DNA of 64,000 nucleotides, taken from contig CANNDT010000012.1 of NCBI GenBank assembly GCA_947503365.1, positions 4,646-68,645 on the forward strand. Reading direction: 5' to 3'. This DNA is from CANNDT01 sp945876205. GTDB taxonomy: Bacteria; Acidobacteriota; Vicinamibacteria; Vicinamibacterales; UBA2999. Within the stretch, counting starts at the first letter, position 1. Each line of letters starts with the position of its first letter. Made by a program: the position numbers and the translations under genes. This document shows positions 17,882 to 27,200 of the stretch, one piece after another. The notes beneath the pieces are model-generated. The model was given only the letters and a program-made list of their open reading frames with translations, was not told the DNA's origin and searched no databases.

Positions 17882-18493
17882 ATGGCTTACCGCACGCATA
17901 TGCTGATGGTGTCCATCGTGCTGCTTGTTGCCACCCAGGCGGCGGATGCGCACTTCACGCTGCTCGAACCGGCCTCGTGGCTCGTCGAGGACACCCGTGG
18001 TGATCCCCAGAAAGCGGCCCCGTGCGGTGGGACCTCTGCCGATGCCGGCACGCCGAGCGGCGCGATCACGAAGCTTCAGGGTGGCCGGCCGCTGCGCTTG
18101 AAAGTGCAGGAAACCGTTTTCCATCCCGGCCATTACCGAGTGGCCCTCGCGCGAACGCGGGCGGCGCTTCCGCCGGATCCCGAGGTGACGACGAGAGCGA
18201 GCGACAGAGGGCCTCAATCGGTGTCGGCCGTCATCCAGAATCCGCCGCAGGCCCCGGTGCTGGCCGACGGATTGTTCGCCCACACCGCGCGCCCCGTGGG
18301 GCCGTGGGAAGCCGACATTCTGATTCCGAACATCGACTGCGAGAGGTGCACGATCCAGATCATTCAGTTCATGGCCGAGCACGGCCTCAATCGCGACGGC
18401 GACTTTTCGTACCATCATTGCGCGGACGTCCAGATCACCGCCGATCGCAACCGGCCGATGGATGAGCGCTGGGCGGTCGCCGCATCACGATAA
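17882..18493 (+). CDS. Secreted His-brace (polysaccharide monooxygenase-like) protein
   Basis: 203 residues. A signal peptide ends 'QAADA', so the mature protein would start at H24 ('HFTLLEPASW'). A free N-terminal His is the hallmark of copper lytic polysaccharide monooxygenases. A second His is available in 'FHPGHYRVAL' (H81/H84) and an axial aromatic in 'FSYHHCADVQI' (Y177-C180). C48 and the cysteines of 'DCERC' and 'HHC' could form disulphides. It resembles the myxobacterial SCE4755-type polysaccharide-monooxygenase-like proteins as I recall them; activity on a glycan is not shown. It lies 11 bp before the CBM9/DUF5916 gene, which fits carbohydrate or surface work. ATG 17882 is chosen because it gives a normal signal peptide. 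Confidence 0.75.
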   Translation: MAYRTHMLMVSIVLLVATQAADAHFTLLEPASWLVEDTRGDPQKAAPCGGTSADAGTPSGAITKLQGGRPLRLKVQETVFHPGHYRVALARTRAALPPDPEVTTRASDRGPQSVSAVIQNPPQAPVLADGLFAHTARPVGPWEADILIPNIDCERCTIQIIQFMAEHGLNRDGDFSYHHCADVQITADRNRPMDERWAVAASR

Positions 18494-18504
18494 GGCTTTT
18501 CCCT

Positions 18505-20442
18505 TTGTTGTTGGCGCTCTTCCACGGTTTAGCGCTGGGGGTTCCAGCCGACGCCGGCCAGCGGCCTGCCGCGGCACTCGCTGTGCCGCCGCGGGCCTCG
18601 AGTGCGGAGGCGGCCACGCCGCCGTCGTCGATGATGTCGCGAGACGCCGCGGGCGCCGTCACGCTCCGCGCGGTGCAGCTCACGGCGCCGCTTCGCATCG
18701 ACGGCCGGCTGGACGAACCTCTCTATCGGGACGTGTCGCCGATTTCGGAGTTCATCCAGGCCGAGCCGCAGGAGGGGAGCCCGGCGACCGAACGCACCGA
18801 GCTATGGCTTGCCTTCGACGAGGACAACGTCTACGTAACGTTCCGGTGCTTCGAAACTGAGCCCGACCGCATGGTGGCCAAGGAGATGCGCCGCGACAAC
18901 ACGTCGATCTATTCGGGCGACGACAACGTCTCGTTCTTCTTCGACACGTTCCGCGACCGGCGGAACGGATTCGAATTCACGGTGAATCCGATCGGGGGGC
19001 GGGTCGACGGCCAGACGACCGGCGAGCGCCAGTGGAACGGTGACTGGAACACCCTTTGGGATTTTCGGGTCGGCCGGTTCGAGGGCGGATGGATTGTCGA
19101 GACGGCCATCCCCTTCAAATCGCTCCGGTATCGCCCCGGCGTCGATCAGACCTGGGGGTTCAATGCGTTCCGGACGAGCCGGTGGAGGCACGAGTTGTCG
19201 TTCCTGATCCCCGTCCCGAAGGAGCGGGGCCAAGGGGGACTTCACATGGCATCGCTGGCGGCGCCGCTGGTCGGCATCAGCGCTCCCTCGGGCGCGAAGA
19301 ACCTGGAGGTCAAGCCGTACGTGGTCGCGAACACAACGGGCCAGCGCACCGCAGGGAGCGACCTGGTCAACGATCTCGCCGGCGACTTCGGTGTCGACGT
19401 GAAGTACGGCGTGACGCAGAACGTGACCGCCGACCTGACCTACAACACCGACTTCGCCCAGGTCGAGGCGGATCTGCAGCAGGTCAATCTCACGCGCTTC
19501 AGCCTGTTCTTTCCTGAGAAACGCGAGTTCTTCCTCGAGAACGCCGGCACCTTCCAGTTCGGCGGCGCCGCCACCACCGGCGCCGGGGGCAGCGCCGATA
19601 CGCCGATCCTCTTCTACAGCCGCCGCATCGGGCTCGAGGGCGGTCGTGCCGTGCCGGTCGACGCTGGTGGACGCGTGACGGGGCGTATTGGACCGTACAC
19701 TGTCGGGCTCCTGAGCATTCAGACAGCCGACGACGCCGCGTCGGGCGCGGTGTCGACCAATTCTTCCGTGGTCCGGGCCAAGCGCGATCTGTTCAGGCGC
19801 AGCAGCGTCGGTCTCATGGTGACCGGCCGGAATGCCGCTCAGGGCGGCGCCGGCGACAACGTCGCGTACGGCGTCGACGGCACGTTCGCGTTTCTGACCA
19901 ACCTGGCCGTCAACACGTACTGGGCGCGTACGGACACGAAGGGGCATTCCGGCGACGACACCAGTTACCGGGTGCAGCTCTTCTGGCCCGGCGACCGCTA
20001 TGGCATATCCGTGGAGCGCCTCGTTGTCGGTGAAAACTTCGACCCCGGCGTCGGGTTCGTGCGCCGCCGCGACTTGCGCCGGACCTTCGGCCAGGCGCGG
20101 TTCACCCCTCGTCCACCGTCCAGTCAGGTCGTCCGCAAGTACCTGTCGGGGGTCGCGGTCGCGCTCGTTGAAGATGGCGCCGGACGTCTCGAATCGCGGG
20201 AGCAGTCCGCCGACGTCGGGATCGAGTTCCAGAACGCCGACCGGTTCGGCCTCGAGTACACCCGCTCCTACGAGTTCCTCGCGTCGCCCTTCCGCCTCCC
20301 GTCCGGCGTGACGCTGCCGACCGGCGGGTACGACTTCGACAGCGTGCGCGTGAGTTTCAACCGCTCGGCGCAACATCGGCTCTCGGGCAACCCATCGAGC
20401 TCTTTGCCGAGGCCTTCAACATCACGAACGTCGTCAACGTGA
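18505..20442 (+). CDS. CBM9-like / DUF5916 outer-membrane protein, C-terminally truncated
   Basis: 645 residues, probably starting at TTG 18505 (no ATG fits the signal peptide 'LLLALFHGLALGVPADA'). Residues of about 55-230 form the CBM9-like domain ('LRIDGRLDEPLYRDVSPISEF', 'GWIVETAIPFKSLRY'). From about 270 the DUF5916 barrel begins ('VDVKYGVTQNVTADLTYNTDFAQVEADLQQVNLTRFSLFFPEKREFFLEN', shown here only as landmarks: TDFAQVEADLQQVNL, FFPEKREFFLEN). The barrel stops after 'VRVSFNRSAQHRLSGN', roughly 130 residues early for the family. The last 18 or so codons are out-of-frame translation of a receptor 3' end (see 20388-20540). It may be non-functional. Confidence 0.8.
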   Translation: MLLALFHGLALGVPADAGQRPAAALAVPPRASSAEAATPPSSMMSRDAAGAVTLRAVQLTAPLRIDGRLDEPLYRDVSPISEFIQAEPQEGSPATERTELWLAFDEDNVYVTFRCFETEPDRMVAKEMRRDNTSIYSGDDNVSFFFDTFRDRRNGFEFTVNPIGGRVDGQTTGERQWNGDWNTLWDFRVGRFEGGWIVETAIPFKSLRYRPGVDQTWGFNAFRTSRWRHELSFLIPVPKERGQGGLHMASLAAPLVGISAPSGAKNLEVKPYVVANTTGQRTAGSDLVNDLAGDFGVDVKYGVTQNVTADLTYNTDFAQVEADLQQVNLTRFSLFFPEKREFFLENAGTFQFGGAATTGAGGSADTPILFYSRRIGLEGGRAVPVDAGGRVTGRIGPYTVGLLSIQTADDAASGAVSTNSSVVRAKRDLFRRSSVGLMVTGRNAAQGGAGDNVAYGVDGTFAFLTNLAVNTYWARTDTKGHSGDDTSYRVQLFWPGDRYGISVERLVVGENFDPGVGFVRRRDLRRTFGQARFTPRPPSSQVVRKYLSGVAVALVEDGAGRLESREQSADVGIEFQNADRFGLEYTRSYEFLASPFRLPSGVTLPTGGYDFDSVRVSFNRSAQHRLSGNPSSSLPRPSTSRTSST

Positions 20443-20540
20443 CCGGACAGGGCGAGAGTTACCTTCTCCCAACCTTCGGGCTGCCGACCGGCGCACAGGA
20501 CGCGCGTCAGGTTCAGTGGGGTGCGCGGTACTCCTTCTGA
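20388..20540 (+). pseudogene. 3'-terminal relic of a TonB-dependent receptor, joined to the DUF5916 gene
   Basis: In a different frame from the DUF5916 gene this reads 'QPIELFAEAFNITNVVN...' and ends 'ARQVQWGARYSF' plus stop, a typical TBDR C-terminus. It is not derived from any receptor elsewhere in this window. The join at about 20388 marks a deletion that removed the DUF5916 3' end and most of a receptor gene. Confidence 0.8.
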
Positions 20541-20859
20541 ATCTTGATTCGACAACAGTCGTAGCTCCGAAAGGGTTGAGCGACCAGAGATGGGAGACCG
20601 CGGGCGGAAACGATGGCCACGTCAGCGTGCAGCGACTGCGCCCGGCAACTGGCGATACCGGAAGTCCGGTAGACGATTCTCGAAGCGTGTCCGTCCCGGG
20701 TCACGGGAGGTGGTATATCGTGGGTACCTCCAGTTGCGGCGGGCTGAACCATCTGGATCGAAGTCCCCGCCCATTACCGCCGCGGGGGTATCTGGAAGCA
20801 GTTCGAGCGGCCTCCCGCGCATGGCAGACGCGGCAGCCATTTTGCGAAAGTGGGTCCAC
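20541..20859. other. Non-coding spacer with a palindromic element
   Basis: 319 bp between the receptor relic and the DUF6152 gene. It holds the ATACCGG-N4-CCGGTA element (20655-20672). An open frame starting at 20590 runs into the DUF6152 gene but has no signal peptide or ribosome-binding site of its own. Nothing else is recognisable. Confidence 0.5.
20655..20672. promoter_or_regulatory. Palindromic operator-like element
   Basis: ATACCGGAAGTCCGGTAG: arms ATACCGG and CCGGTA(g) separated by 4 bp, the same spacing as at 39663-39680. Unlike the other copies, it has no good -10 box at the expected distance. It lies about 190 bp upstream of the gene at 20860. Confidence 0.45.
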
Positions 20860-21255
20860 ATGAAAGCACAACTTGTCATCTTGGCAGTCACCCTTGGCTT
20901 CCTAGGCTCGGGCATCCCTGCCTCCGCCCATCACTCGTTCTCGCTCGAGTATGACGTGAGCAAGCCGATCACGCTGCAAGGCGTCGTCACAAAGGTGGAG
21001 TGGACCAATCCACATGCCCGCGTCTACGTGGATGTCGCGGATGTGAAGGGCGCTGTGGCAACCTGGAATCTGGAGCTGGCCAGTCCGAGTGCGCTGTCGC
21101 GCAACGGCTGGACCAGTAAGGTGCTCAAGGCGGGTGACAAGGTGAAGGTCGAAGGCTTTGAGGGCCGGGGAACCGGCACGCGGAGGGCCAACGCCAGCTC
21201 GATCACCCTGGCCGATGGCCGGTCGCTGTTTTCCGGCTCGGCTGACGCTCGATGA
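20860..21255 (+). CDS. DUF6152-family exported protein
   Basis: 131 residues with a signal peptide ending 'PASAH'. The mature part opens 'HHSFSLEYDVSKPITLQGVV' and has the family landmarks 'KVEWTNPHARVYVDV', 'WNLELASPSALSRNGW', 'LKAGDKVKVEG' and 'LADGRSLF'. It is a small single beta-barrel or OB-like domain by pattern (inference); the function of the family is not known to me. The His-rich N-terminus could bind metal. A paralog lies at 42396. It overlaps or nearly abuts the next gene, and the pair probably forms one operon. Confidence 0.85.
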   Translation: MKAQLVILAVTLGFLGSGIPASAHHSFSLEYDVSKPITLQGVVTKVEWTNPHARVYVDVADVKGAVATWNLELASPSALSRNGWTSKVLKAGDKVKVEGFEGRGTGTRRANASSITLADGRSLFSGSADAR

Positions 21256-21275
21256 CGCCGACAGGGAGGAGCATC

Positions 21276-22094
21276 GTGACGAGGAAGCTGCTCATGGCCG
21301 GCGCGGTGGCCTCGATGACCGCACAACTCCTGGCGCAGTCGCCCCCGCCAGCGGCCGCGCCGCAAGGCCAGGCACCCCCGGGGGCATTGGGCCAGGCAGT
21401 CCGGCGTCCCCCACCCCCCACGAGTCCGACACCGCGACTCGCCGACGGTACCGTTGACCTGAGCGGGCTCTGGCTCGGTGGAGGCTCCGAGCAGAATCTG
21501 GAGCAGCAGGGCGGACTGAAGCCGGGCGACATCCCCGTCCTACCCTGGGTGAAAGAACACATGGCGAAACTGGATCCCACCGATGATCCGTCCAGCTACT
21601 GCCTGCCGATGGGAGTGCCGCGCATTGCCCCCTATCCCTGGCGGTTCGTACAGGATCCGCCCTACAGGCGGGCGACGCACCTCTATATCCTCAACGAGGG
21701 GAACATCCACACGTTCCGGCAGATCTTCATGGATGGGCGCAAGCACCCGGAAGAACCGGAGGGAACATGGTTCGGGCACTCCATAGGACGGTGGGAAGGG
21801 GACACCCTCGTCATCGACTCGGTTGGCTTCAACGGCAAAGTCTGGATGGACCGCCGCGGTTTCCCCCAAACCGAGAAGATGCATATCGTCGAACGGTTCA
21901 CGCGTGTCGACATGGGCCACCTGGTGCGCGACGTGACCATCGACGACCCTGGAGCTTACTCCAGGCCGTTCACGCTGAAGTTCACGGCCACGCTCAGCAA
22001 TCCTGGCGACGAGATCATCGAGTACATCTGCAACGAGAACAACCAGTACGGAGGGGCGGGCGGCTTTGGTGCTTTCGGCAAACCGACGCCGTAA
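21276..22094 (+). CDS. Secreted protein of the 'DLSGxW' group
   Basis: 272 residues from GTG 21276, chosen because GGGAGGA lies about 5 nt upstream; an alternative ATG at 21252 overlaps the previous stop. The signal peptide ends near 'QLLAQ'. After a Pro-rich linker comes 'GTVDLSGLWLGGG'. It shares 'GHSIGRWEGDTLVIDSVGFN', 'WMDRRGFPQTEKMHIVERF' and 'TIDDPGAYSRPF' with the paralogs at 13202, 40361 and 50235, plus 'FMDGRKHPEEPEGTW'. Function unknown. It converges with the TPR gene at 22190, the same arrangement implied by the relics at 17498-17650. Confidence 0.83.
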   Translation: MTRKLLMAGAVASMTAQLLAQSPPPAAAPQGQAPPGALGQAVRRPPPPTSPTPRLADGTVDLSGLWLGGGSEQNLEQQGGLKPGDIPVLPWVKEHMAKLDPTDDPSSYCLPMGVPRIAPYPWRFVQDPPYRRATHLYILNEGNIHTFRQIFMDGRKHPEEPEGTWFGHSIGRWEGDTLVIDSVGFNGKVWMDRRGFPQTEKMHIVERFTRVDMGHLVRDVTIDDPGAYSRPFTLKFTATLSNPGDEIIEYICNENNQYGGAGGFGAFGKPTP

Positions 22095-22189
22095 CCGTGA
22101 GGACAAGAGGATGCATGTGCTCGTTCGGCTGGGGCATCGAAGCCGCGGAGCACCTACGGACGCGAGTGACCAGGGTCGGGGGCACCGAC

Positions 22190-23248
22190 TCAACGTGCCG
22201 CACCAGACAGGTTGCCGAGCAGCGACTGCGCACGTGAATCCTTCGGCGCCAGCCGGACGGCCTCGCGCGCCTGCGCGAGGGCGCCGCCCGCGTCGCCCGT
22301 CTGAGCCAGTGCGGTGCTGAGATCGAGGCGCGCCTCCACGTTGTCGGGCGCCGACTCGACTGCGCGCCGGAACTGCCGCGCGGCCTCCTCCCAGTTGCCC
22401 GACCGGGCCGCCCGCATCCCGCGATCCTGGTACGCCGTGACCGACTGCAGCAGGCCATCGAGCTCGTTCATCAGCGGGTCGATTGGCAGTATCTCCATGT
22501 GGCTGCGGCGCGAGAGGTGCGTTTCCGCCTGCTCCATCTGACCAAGGCCCCGGTAGGCCAGTCCGAGCGGATAGTGCGCCGCGACGGCGCGCTCGTTCAT
22601 CGCGAGCACGCGCTCGAAGTAATCCACAGCCTTCGCATAGTCGCTTTGCGCTAGGGCCACGCGTCCGAGGCCGTATACGGCAGAGAGTGCTCCTGGCTGC
22701 AGGGCGAGCGCCCTCGAGAACTGAACCTCGGCGTCGGCAGGCCGGCCGAGATCGAGATAGACGGTGCCGAGCCACCATAATGCTGCGACATTGGCGGGCT
22801 GCCCGGCGACGGTGCGTTCGAAGTAATCGGCCGCGCGCGCGAGGTCGCCCCTTCGCCTGTACAGGTGCGCGAGGTAATAGCTCCACCGCCATTCGCCAGG
22901 CGCCAGGGCGAGCGCATTCAGCAGGCAGGGCTCGGCTGCGTCATTGAATTCGCCGGCCATGAGGAGCGTACCCAGGCGTCCATATGCGACGCTCAGGTCC
23001 GGCAAGGGCACGGCGCGTGCGGCAATCGTTGCGGTCAGCGATGCGTACGCGTCGTTGATCTGCCGCTGCGCTTCTCGATCGGCGCCAGACAGCACCGGCA
23101 GGGAGACGGGGAGCGCGATCCGCGCGTCGGATCCCGCGGCGCGGCTACGCGCCGGACCGGCAGCGTTCTCGACGTTGGTCCGGCACGCGCAGGCGAGCGC
23201 GACTGTCAGCGCGATCAGCGCAATCGGGATCGGCGGCGTCCTCCTCAT
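22190..23248 (-). CDS. Exported TPR-repeat protein
   Basis: 352 residues. A hydrophobic N-terminus with 'ALACAC' suggests a signal peptide, possibly of a lipoprotein, although the lipobox is imperfect. From about residue 80 there are five to seven tetratricopeptide repeats ('AYGRLGTLLMAGEFNDAAEP', 'ALWWLGTVYLDLGRPADAEV', 'YAKAVDYFERVLAMN', 'ARLDLSTALAQTGDAGGAL'). TPR domains mediate protein contacts, so this is probably an envelope scaffold. It diverges from the 23290 operon with a 41-bp gap, which suggests joint regulation. Its C-terminus recurs as a relic at 17558-17650. Confidence 0.88.
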   Translation of the reverse strand: MRRTPPIPIALIALTVALACACRTNVENAAGPARSRAAGSDARIALPVSLPVLSGADREAQRQINDAYASLTATIAARAVPLPDLSVAYGRLGTLLMAGEFNDAAEPCLLNALALAPGEWRWSYYLAHLYRRRGDLARAADYFERTVAGQPANVAALWWLGTVYLDLGRPADAEVQFSRALALQPGALSAVYGLGRVALAQSDYAKAVDYFERVLAMNERAVAAHYPLGLAYRGLGQMEQAETHLSRRSHMEILPIDPLMNELDGLLQSVTAYQDRGMRAARSGNWEEAARQFRRAVESAPDNVEARLDLSTALAQTGDAGGALAQAREAVRLAPKDSRAQSLLGNLSGAAR

Positions 23249-23289
23249 AACGAGATGATAGAATCACCGCCGTTCAGGAGTATAGGCAC

Positions 23290-24249
23290 ATGGCGATCGA
23301 TACCGTATTCGAGCAGGTGGATCGAGTCCCCGCCGCGTGCGATGCCTACACGGCTCGGCAGCGGGCGTGGTACGCCGTCTCGGCGGTCTGTGTCGCCGTC
23401 CTCATCGCTGGTTTCTGGAATGCACCGCTCGTGGACGGCTTCGGCCGCGACGTCGCGAGCCGGACGGTCGGCGATCCTGGTGCGCTCAGCACGACATTCG
23501 CGCAAAATGGATTCGCGTTCGGCTTCTTCTTCGCGGCCGTCGCGGGCGTGGCCGCCACCTTCACCGCGTGCAACTGCGTCGTCTTCGCGATTCTTCCCGG
23601 TCTTGCGGGATCAGGGCCGCGAGCGTCGTCGCGCCGATCGGCGCTGACGATGCTCGGCGTCTTTACGATCGGTGTGGTGGTGGTCGGTGCGACTTACGGA
23701 ATGTTCATCGGGTCACTGGGACCGGCGGGCATCGAGGCCTTCAACACGCGCGAGATCCGTCGATCCGTCGCGACCACGGTCTTCACCGTACTGGGAACGA
23801 TGATGCTGTTGTGGGGCGGCATCGAATTGGGATTCCTCGATCGCGTGACGCGGCGGGTCTCGCCGGCGACGCGCGCGTTCGTATCCCAAACCACGACGAA
23901 GGCAGCCCTGCTCGGCCTGATGGTCGGCGCATTTCTGATCGGACGTCCGTTTCCGGTGATGCGTGACTTCCTCACCTACGCCGCCGCCTCGAACAGCCCC
24001 ATCTACGGAGCGGCGGTGATGGTCGTCGTGGGCCTCGGGCAAATCGCTCTGATGGTGCTGCTGTTTCTCGCGGTTGTGTACGGCGCAGGCGCGCACCTGT
24101 CGCGGTGGGTGTCGGCGCGCCCGGATCGCGCCGCGCTGATGAGCGGCCTCCCCCTCCTCGCGGGCGGGAGCTTCTTCGTCTTTTACTGGGGGCTCGCCTT
24201 TGCCTACGGCATAGGCCGCTGGGGTTTCCGGCTCGGCTGGTACTCCTAG
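23290..24249 (+). CDS. CcdA/DsbD-like polytopic membrane protein
   Basis: 319 residues with about seven hydrophobic segments (residues of about 28-45, 78-100, 118-138, 160-180, 205-222, 240-268, 288-310). 'FTACNCVVFAILPGLAG' resembles the first conserved helix of CcdA/DsbD transmembrane proteins, with two Cys close together that could relay thiol reduction. That assignment is moderate; a transporter is possible. It is the first gene of the plus operon, with a ribosome-binding site (CAGGAG) before ATG 23290; the next gene starts 17 bp after its stop. Confidence 0.65.
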   Translation: MAIDTVFEQVDRVPAACDAYTARQRAWYAVSAVCVAVLIAGFWNAPLVDGFGRDVASRTVGDPGALSTTFAQNGFAFGFFFAAVAGVAATFTACNCVVFAILPGLAGSGPRASSRRSALTMLGVFTIGVVVVGATYGMFIGSLGPAGIEAFNTREIRRSVATTVFTVLGTMMLLWGGIELGFLDRVTRRVSPATRAFVSQTTTKAALLGLMVGAFLIGRPFPVMRDFLTYAAASNSPIYGAAVMVVVGLGQIALMVLLFLAVVYGAGAHLSRWVSARPDRAALMSGLPLLAGGSFFVFYWGLAFAYGIGRWGFRLGWYS

Positions 24250-24265
24250 CAATCGGATCGCTCCG

Positions 24266-27200
24266 GTGGCGAGGCGCGTAGCCGTTTCCATCGTCGCCGG
24301 CGTGCTGATCGCCGGGGCGGCGTTTGCCACGTACTACATCAGGCACCGCGACGCTGCGTTACCCCCATCCGATTCCGAGCAATACGAACAGCTGGTCCGC
24401 GCCTTCTATCGCGGTCTCGCATCCCTCGACTCGGGTCTCCTCGACAACGCGAAGGCGGAATTCAGCCGGGCGGCGATGCTTGTGCCCGGTGAGCCCGCGT
24501 CATGGACGAATCTCGGCATCGCGCACCTGCGGCTCGGCGAGTTCGACGCGGCGGCGCAGGCGATCGATCGGGCGGCGATGGAGGCACCGCGCAGCGTCGA
24601 GATCGCGTTGGCGCAGGGAGCGCTCGAGAGCGCGCGCGGCCGCGTCGACTCCGCCCTTGCCGCGTTCCGGCGCGCCGTCGATCTGGATCCGCGTAGCCGA
24701 AAGGCGCGGTTTGCGTTGGCCGATGCGCTCGAACAGGCGGGCGGAGACGGAAACACCAACGAGATTCAGGAACTGCTCGACGAAATCCTCGGCATGCAGC
24801 CCGAGAACCTGGCGGTGCTCGTCGACCGCGCCCGGCTGGCCGCCCGGCGGCGGGACGGGCCGAGGCTCGAGGAATCAGTGCGGCGGTTGGATGGCCGCGC
24901 GTCGGCGTGGCCTTCGGTTGCCATCGAGCAGCTCACGGCCCTGCGTCGCGCCGAGGCGGTGGGGGATTTTGCGGCGGCGGGGCGCGCGATTGCGTTCCTG
25001 CGCAACGTGCTCGCGCGCCTCCCGGCCTATCGAGACGGTCTTGCGGCCGTGCGTGTGCCCGCGGGGATGCTGGCCGAGCCGCTGGATCGTTTTCTCGCGC
25101 TCCCGTCTCCGAGCGCATCGCCCTCGGCGCCTGACATGGCGCTCGCGTTTTCGCGCGACAATTTTGCGGGGGGCGTGGCATCGGCCACCGCGGTCACGGC
25201 GTGGCCTCTCGACGCCGGCGGCACTATCGGGGTATTTGCCGCGGATGGCCGTACCGTTCGACGCGTAGACACGCCTGGCACGCGCGCGGCGTTTCCGGGC
25301 GGCGCCGGACGGCTCTCGTTTTCCGGCGTCCTCCCGCTCGACTGGAACCATGATTTCCGAACCGATCTGCTGCTTGCCGGCGGCGGCGGGGTTCGGCTTC
25401 AGCTGCAGAACGGCGATGGTACGTTTTCAGACCGAACGCCCTCGAACGAGGTCGCGAGGATGCCGGCGTTTGGCGCCTGGGCGGCGGATCTCGAGATGGA
25501 CGGCGACCTCGACGCCGTGGTCGGCGCCGTGAGCGGCGCGCCCGTGGTACTGCGGAACAACGGCGATGGCTCATGGACGACGCTGCGGCCGTTTGAGGGG
25601 ATCGACGGCCTGCGCGGATTCGGGTGGGGAGACCTTGATCACGACGGCGACCCGGACGCGGTGCTGCTCGACGCGTCAGGCGCAACGCACATGTTCTCGA
25701 ATCAGCAGGCTGGCGTCTTCGACCAGCGGTCCGGTCCGTCGGGCGGGAGCCGCGTCGTGTCGCTGGCGCTCGGCGATCTGAATGCCGACGGCATCATCGA
25801 CGTCCTCACCCTCGATGCGACGGGCACCATGCGCCGCGCGTCCTTCACAGAGGAGGGTAGCGGCGTTCGGGATTCCGGTCAGTGGATCGAGGCGTCAATC
25901 GCGAGATTCGATGGATTTCCGCGAGACGCCGCTACAGGCGCCTACCGCATCCTCGTCGCGGATCTCGACAACAACGGGGGCCTCGATCTGATCGCTGCTG
26001 GACCGTCAGGGTCACGCCTATGGGTGTCCGACGAGCGGGGCGGCTTGCGCCCACTCGTCGCGATGGCTGACACGGAGATCGCCAGTGTGCAGGATCTCAA
26101 CGCGGACGGCCGACTCGACCTCGTCGGCCTGTCGCGGGGGCAAGCGATCCGGCTCGTGGCTCGAGGAGAAAAGGCCTATCACTGGCAGGTAATTCAAGCC
26201 CGCGCGCAGACCGCCGCAGGCGATCAGCGCATCAACTCGTTCGGCGTCGGCGGCGATATCGAGGTGCGATCGGGGCTGCTGTTTCAGAAGCAGCTTCTGA
26301 CCGGGGCGCCGGTGCACGTCGGCCTCGGCATGCGCACCGCCGTCGACGTCGCGCGCATCGTCTGGCCCAACGGCGTGATGCAGGCGGAGTTCGGCCTGCG
26401 CGCCGATCAGGCGGTGGTCGCCGAGCAGCGGCTGAAGGGATCGTGCCCGTGGGTGTTTGCCTACGACGGCCACGAGATGGGTTTCGTCACCGACTTCCTC
26501 TGGCGCTCGCCGCTCGGCCTGCGCATCAACGCGCAGGACACCGCCGGGTCGAACCAGACGGAGGATTGGATCAAGATTCGCGGCGATCAGCTCGTGCCGC
26601 GCGACGGCATGTACGACGTGCGGATCACGGCCGAGCTCTGGGAGTCTCACTTCTTCGATCACGTGTCGCTGATGGCGGTGGATCGCCCGACTGGCGTGGA
26701 GGTGTTCGTGGACGAGCGCTTCGCGCGAGAGCCGCCCGCGCTGGCGGTGCGCGCGATGACGCCGCCGGCGCCGGTCGCGCGCGCGTGGGACGATCAGGGA
26801 CATGACGTGACGGCGCTGGTGCGCGCGCGCGACGGCCAGCACGCCGCGGGATTCGACAAGGGCGCCTACCAGGGGCTCACCCGCGAGCACTTTCTCGAGT
26901 TCGACCTCGGCGACGATCTGCCGCCCGGCGAGGCCCTCTGGTTGATCGCCTCCGGGTGGGTCTATCCGACCGACAGCAGCATCAACGTGGCGATTGCACA
27001 GGGCGATCTGGCGGCGCCGCACGGACTGGCGCTCGACGCACTGGACGCCGCGGGGGTGTGGCGCACCGTGAGTCCGGATCTCGGACTCCCCGCCGGCAAG
27101 AACAAGACGATCCTCATCGACCTGTCCAGCCGTCCGCGCGGCGCACACAGGCTGCGGCTGCGCACGAACATGGAGATCTACTGGGATTCGCTTGCGTACG

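Noticed and set aside
20590..20859. N-terminal extension of the DUF6152 gene
   Set aside because: The signal peptide starts at ATG 20860; the upstream residues are Arg/Gly-rich and cross the palindrome at 20655.
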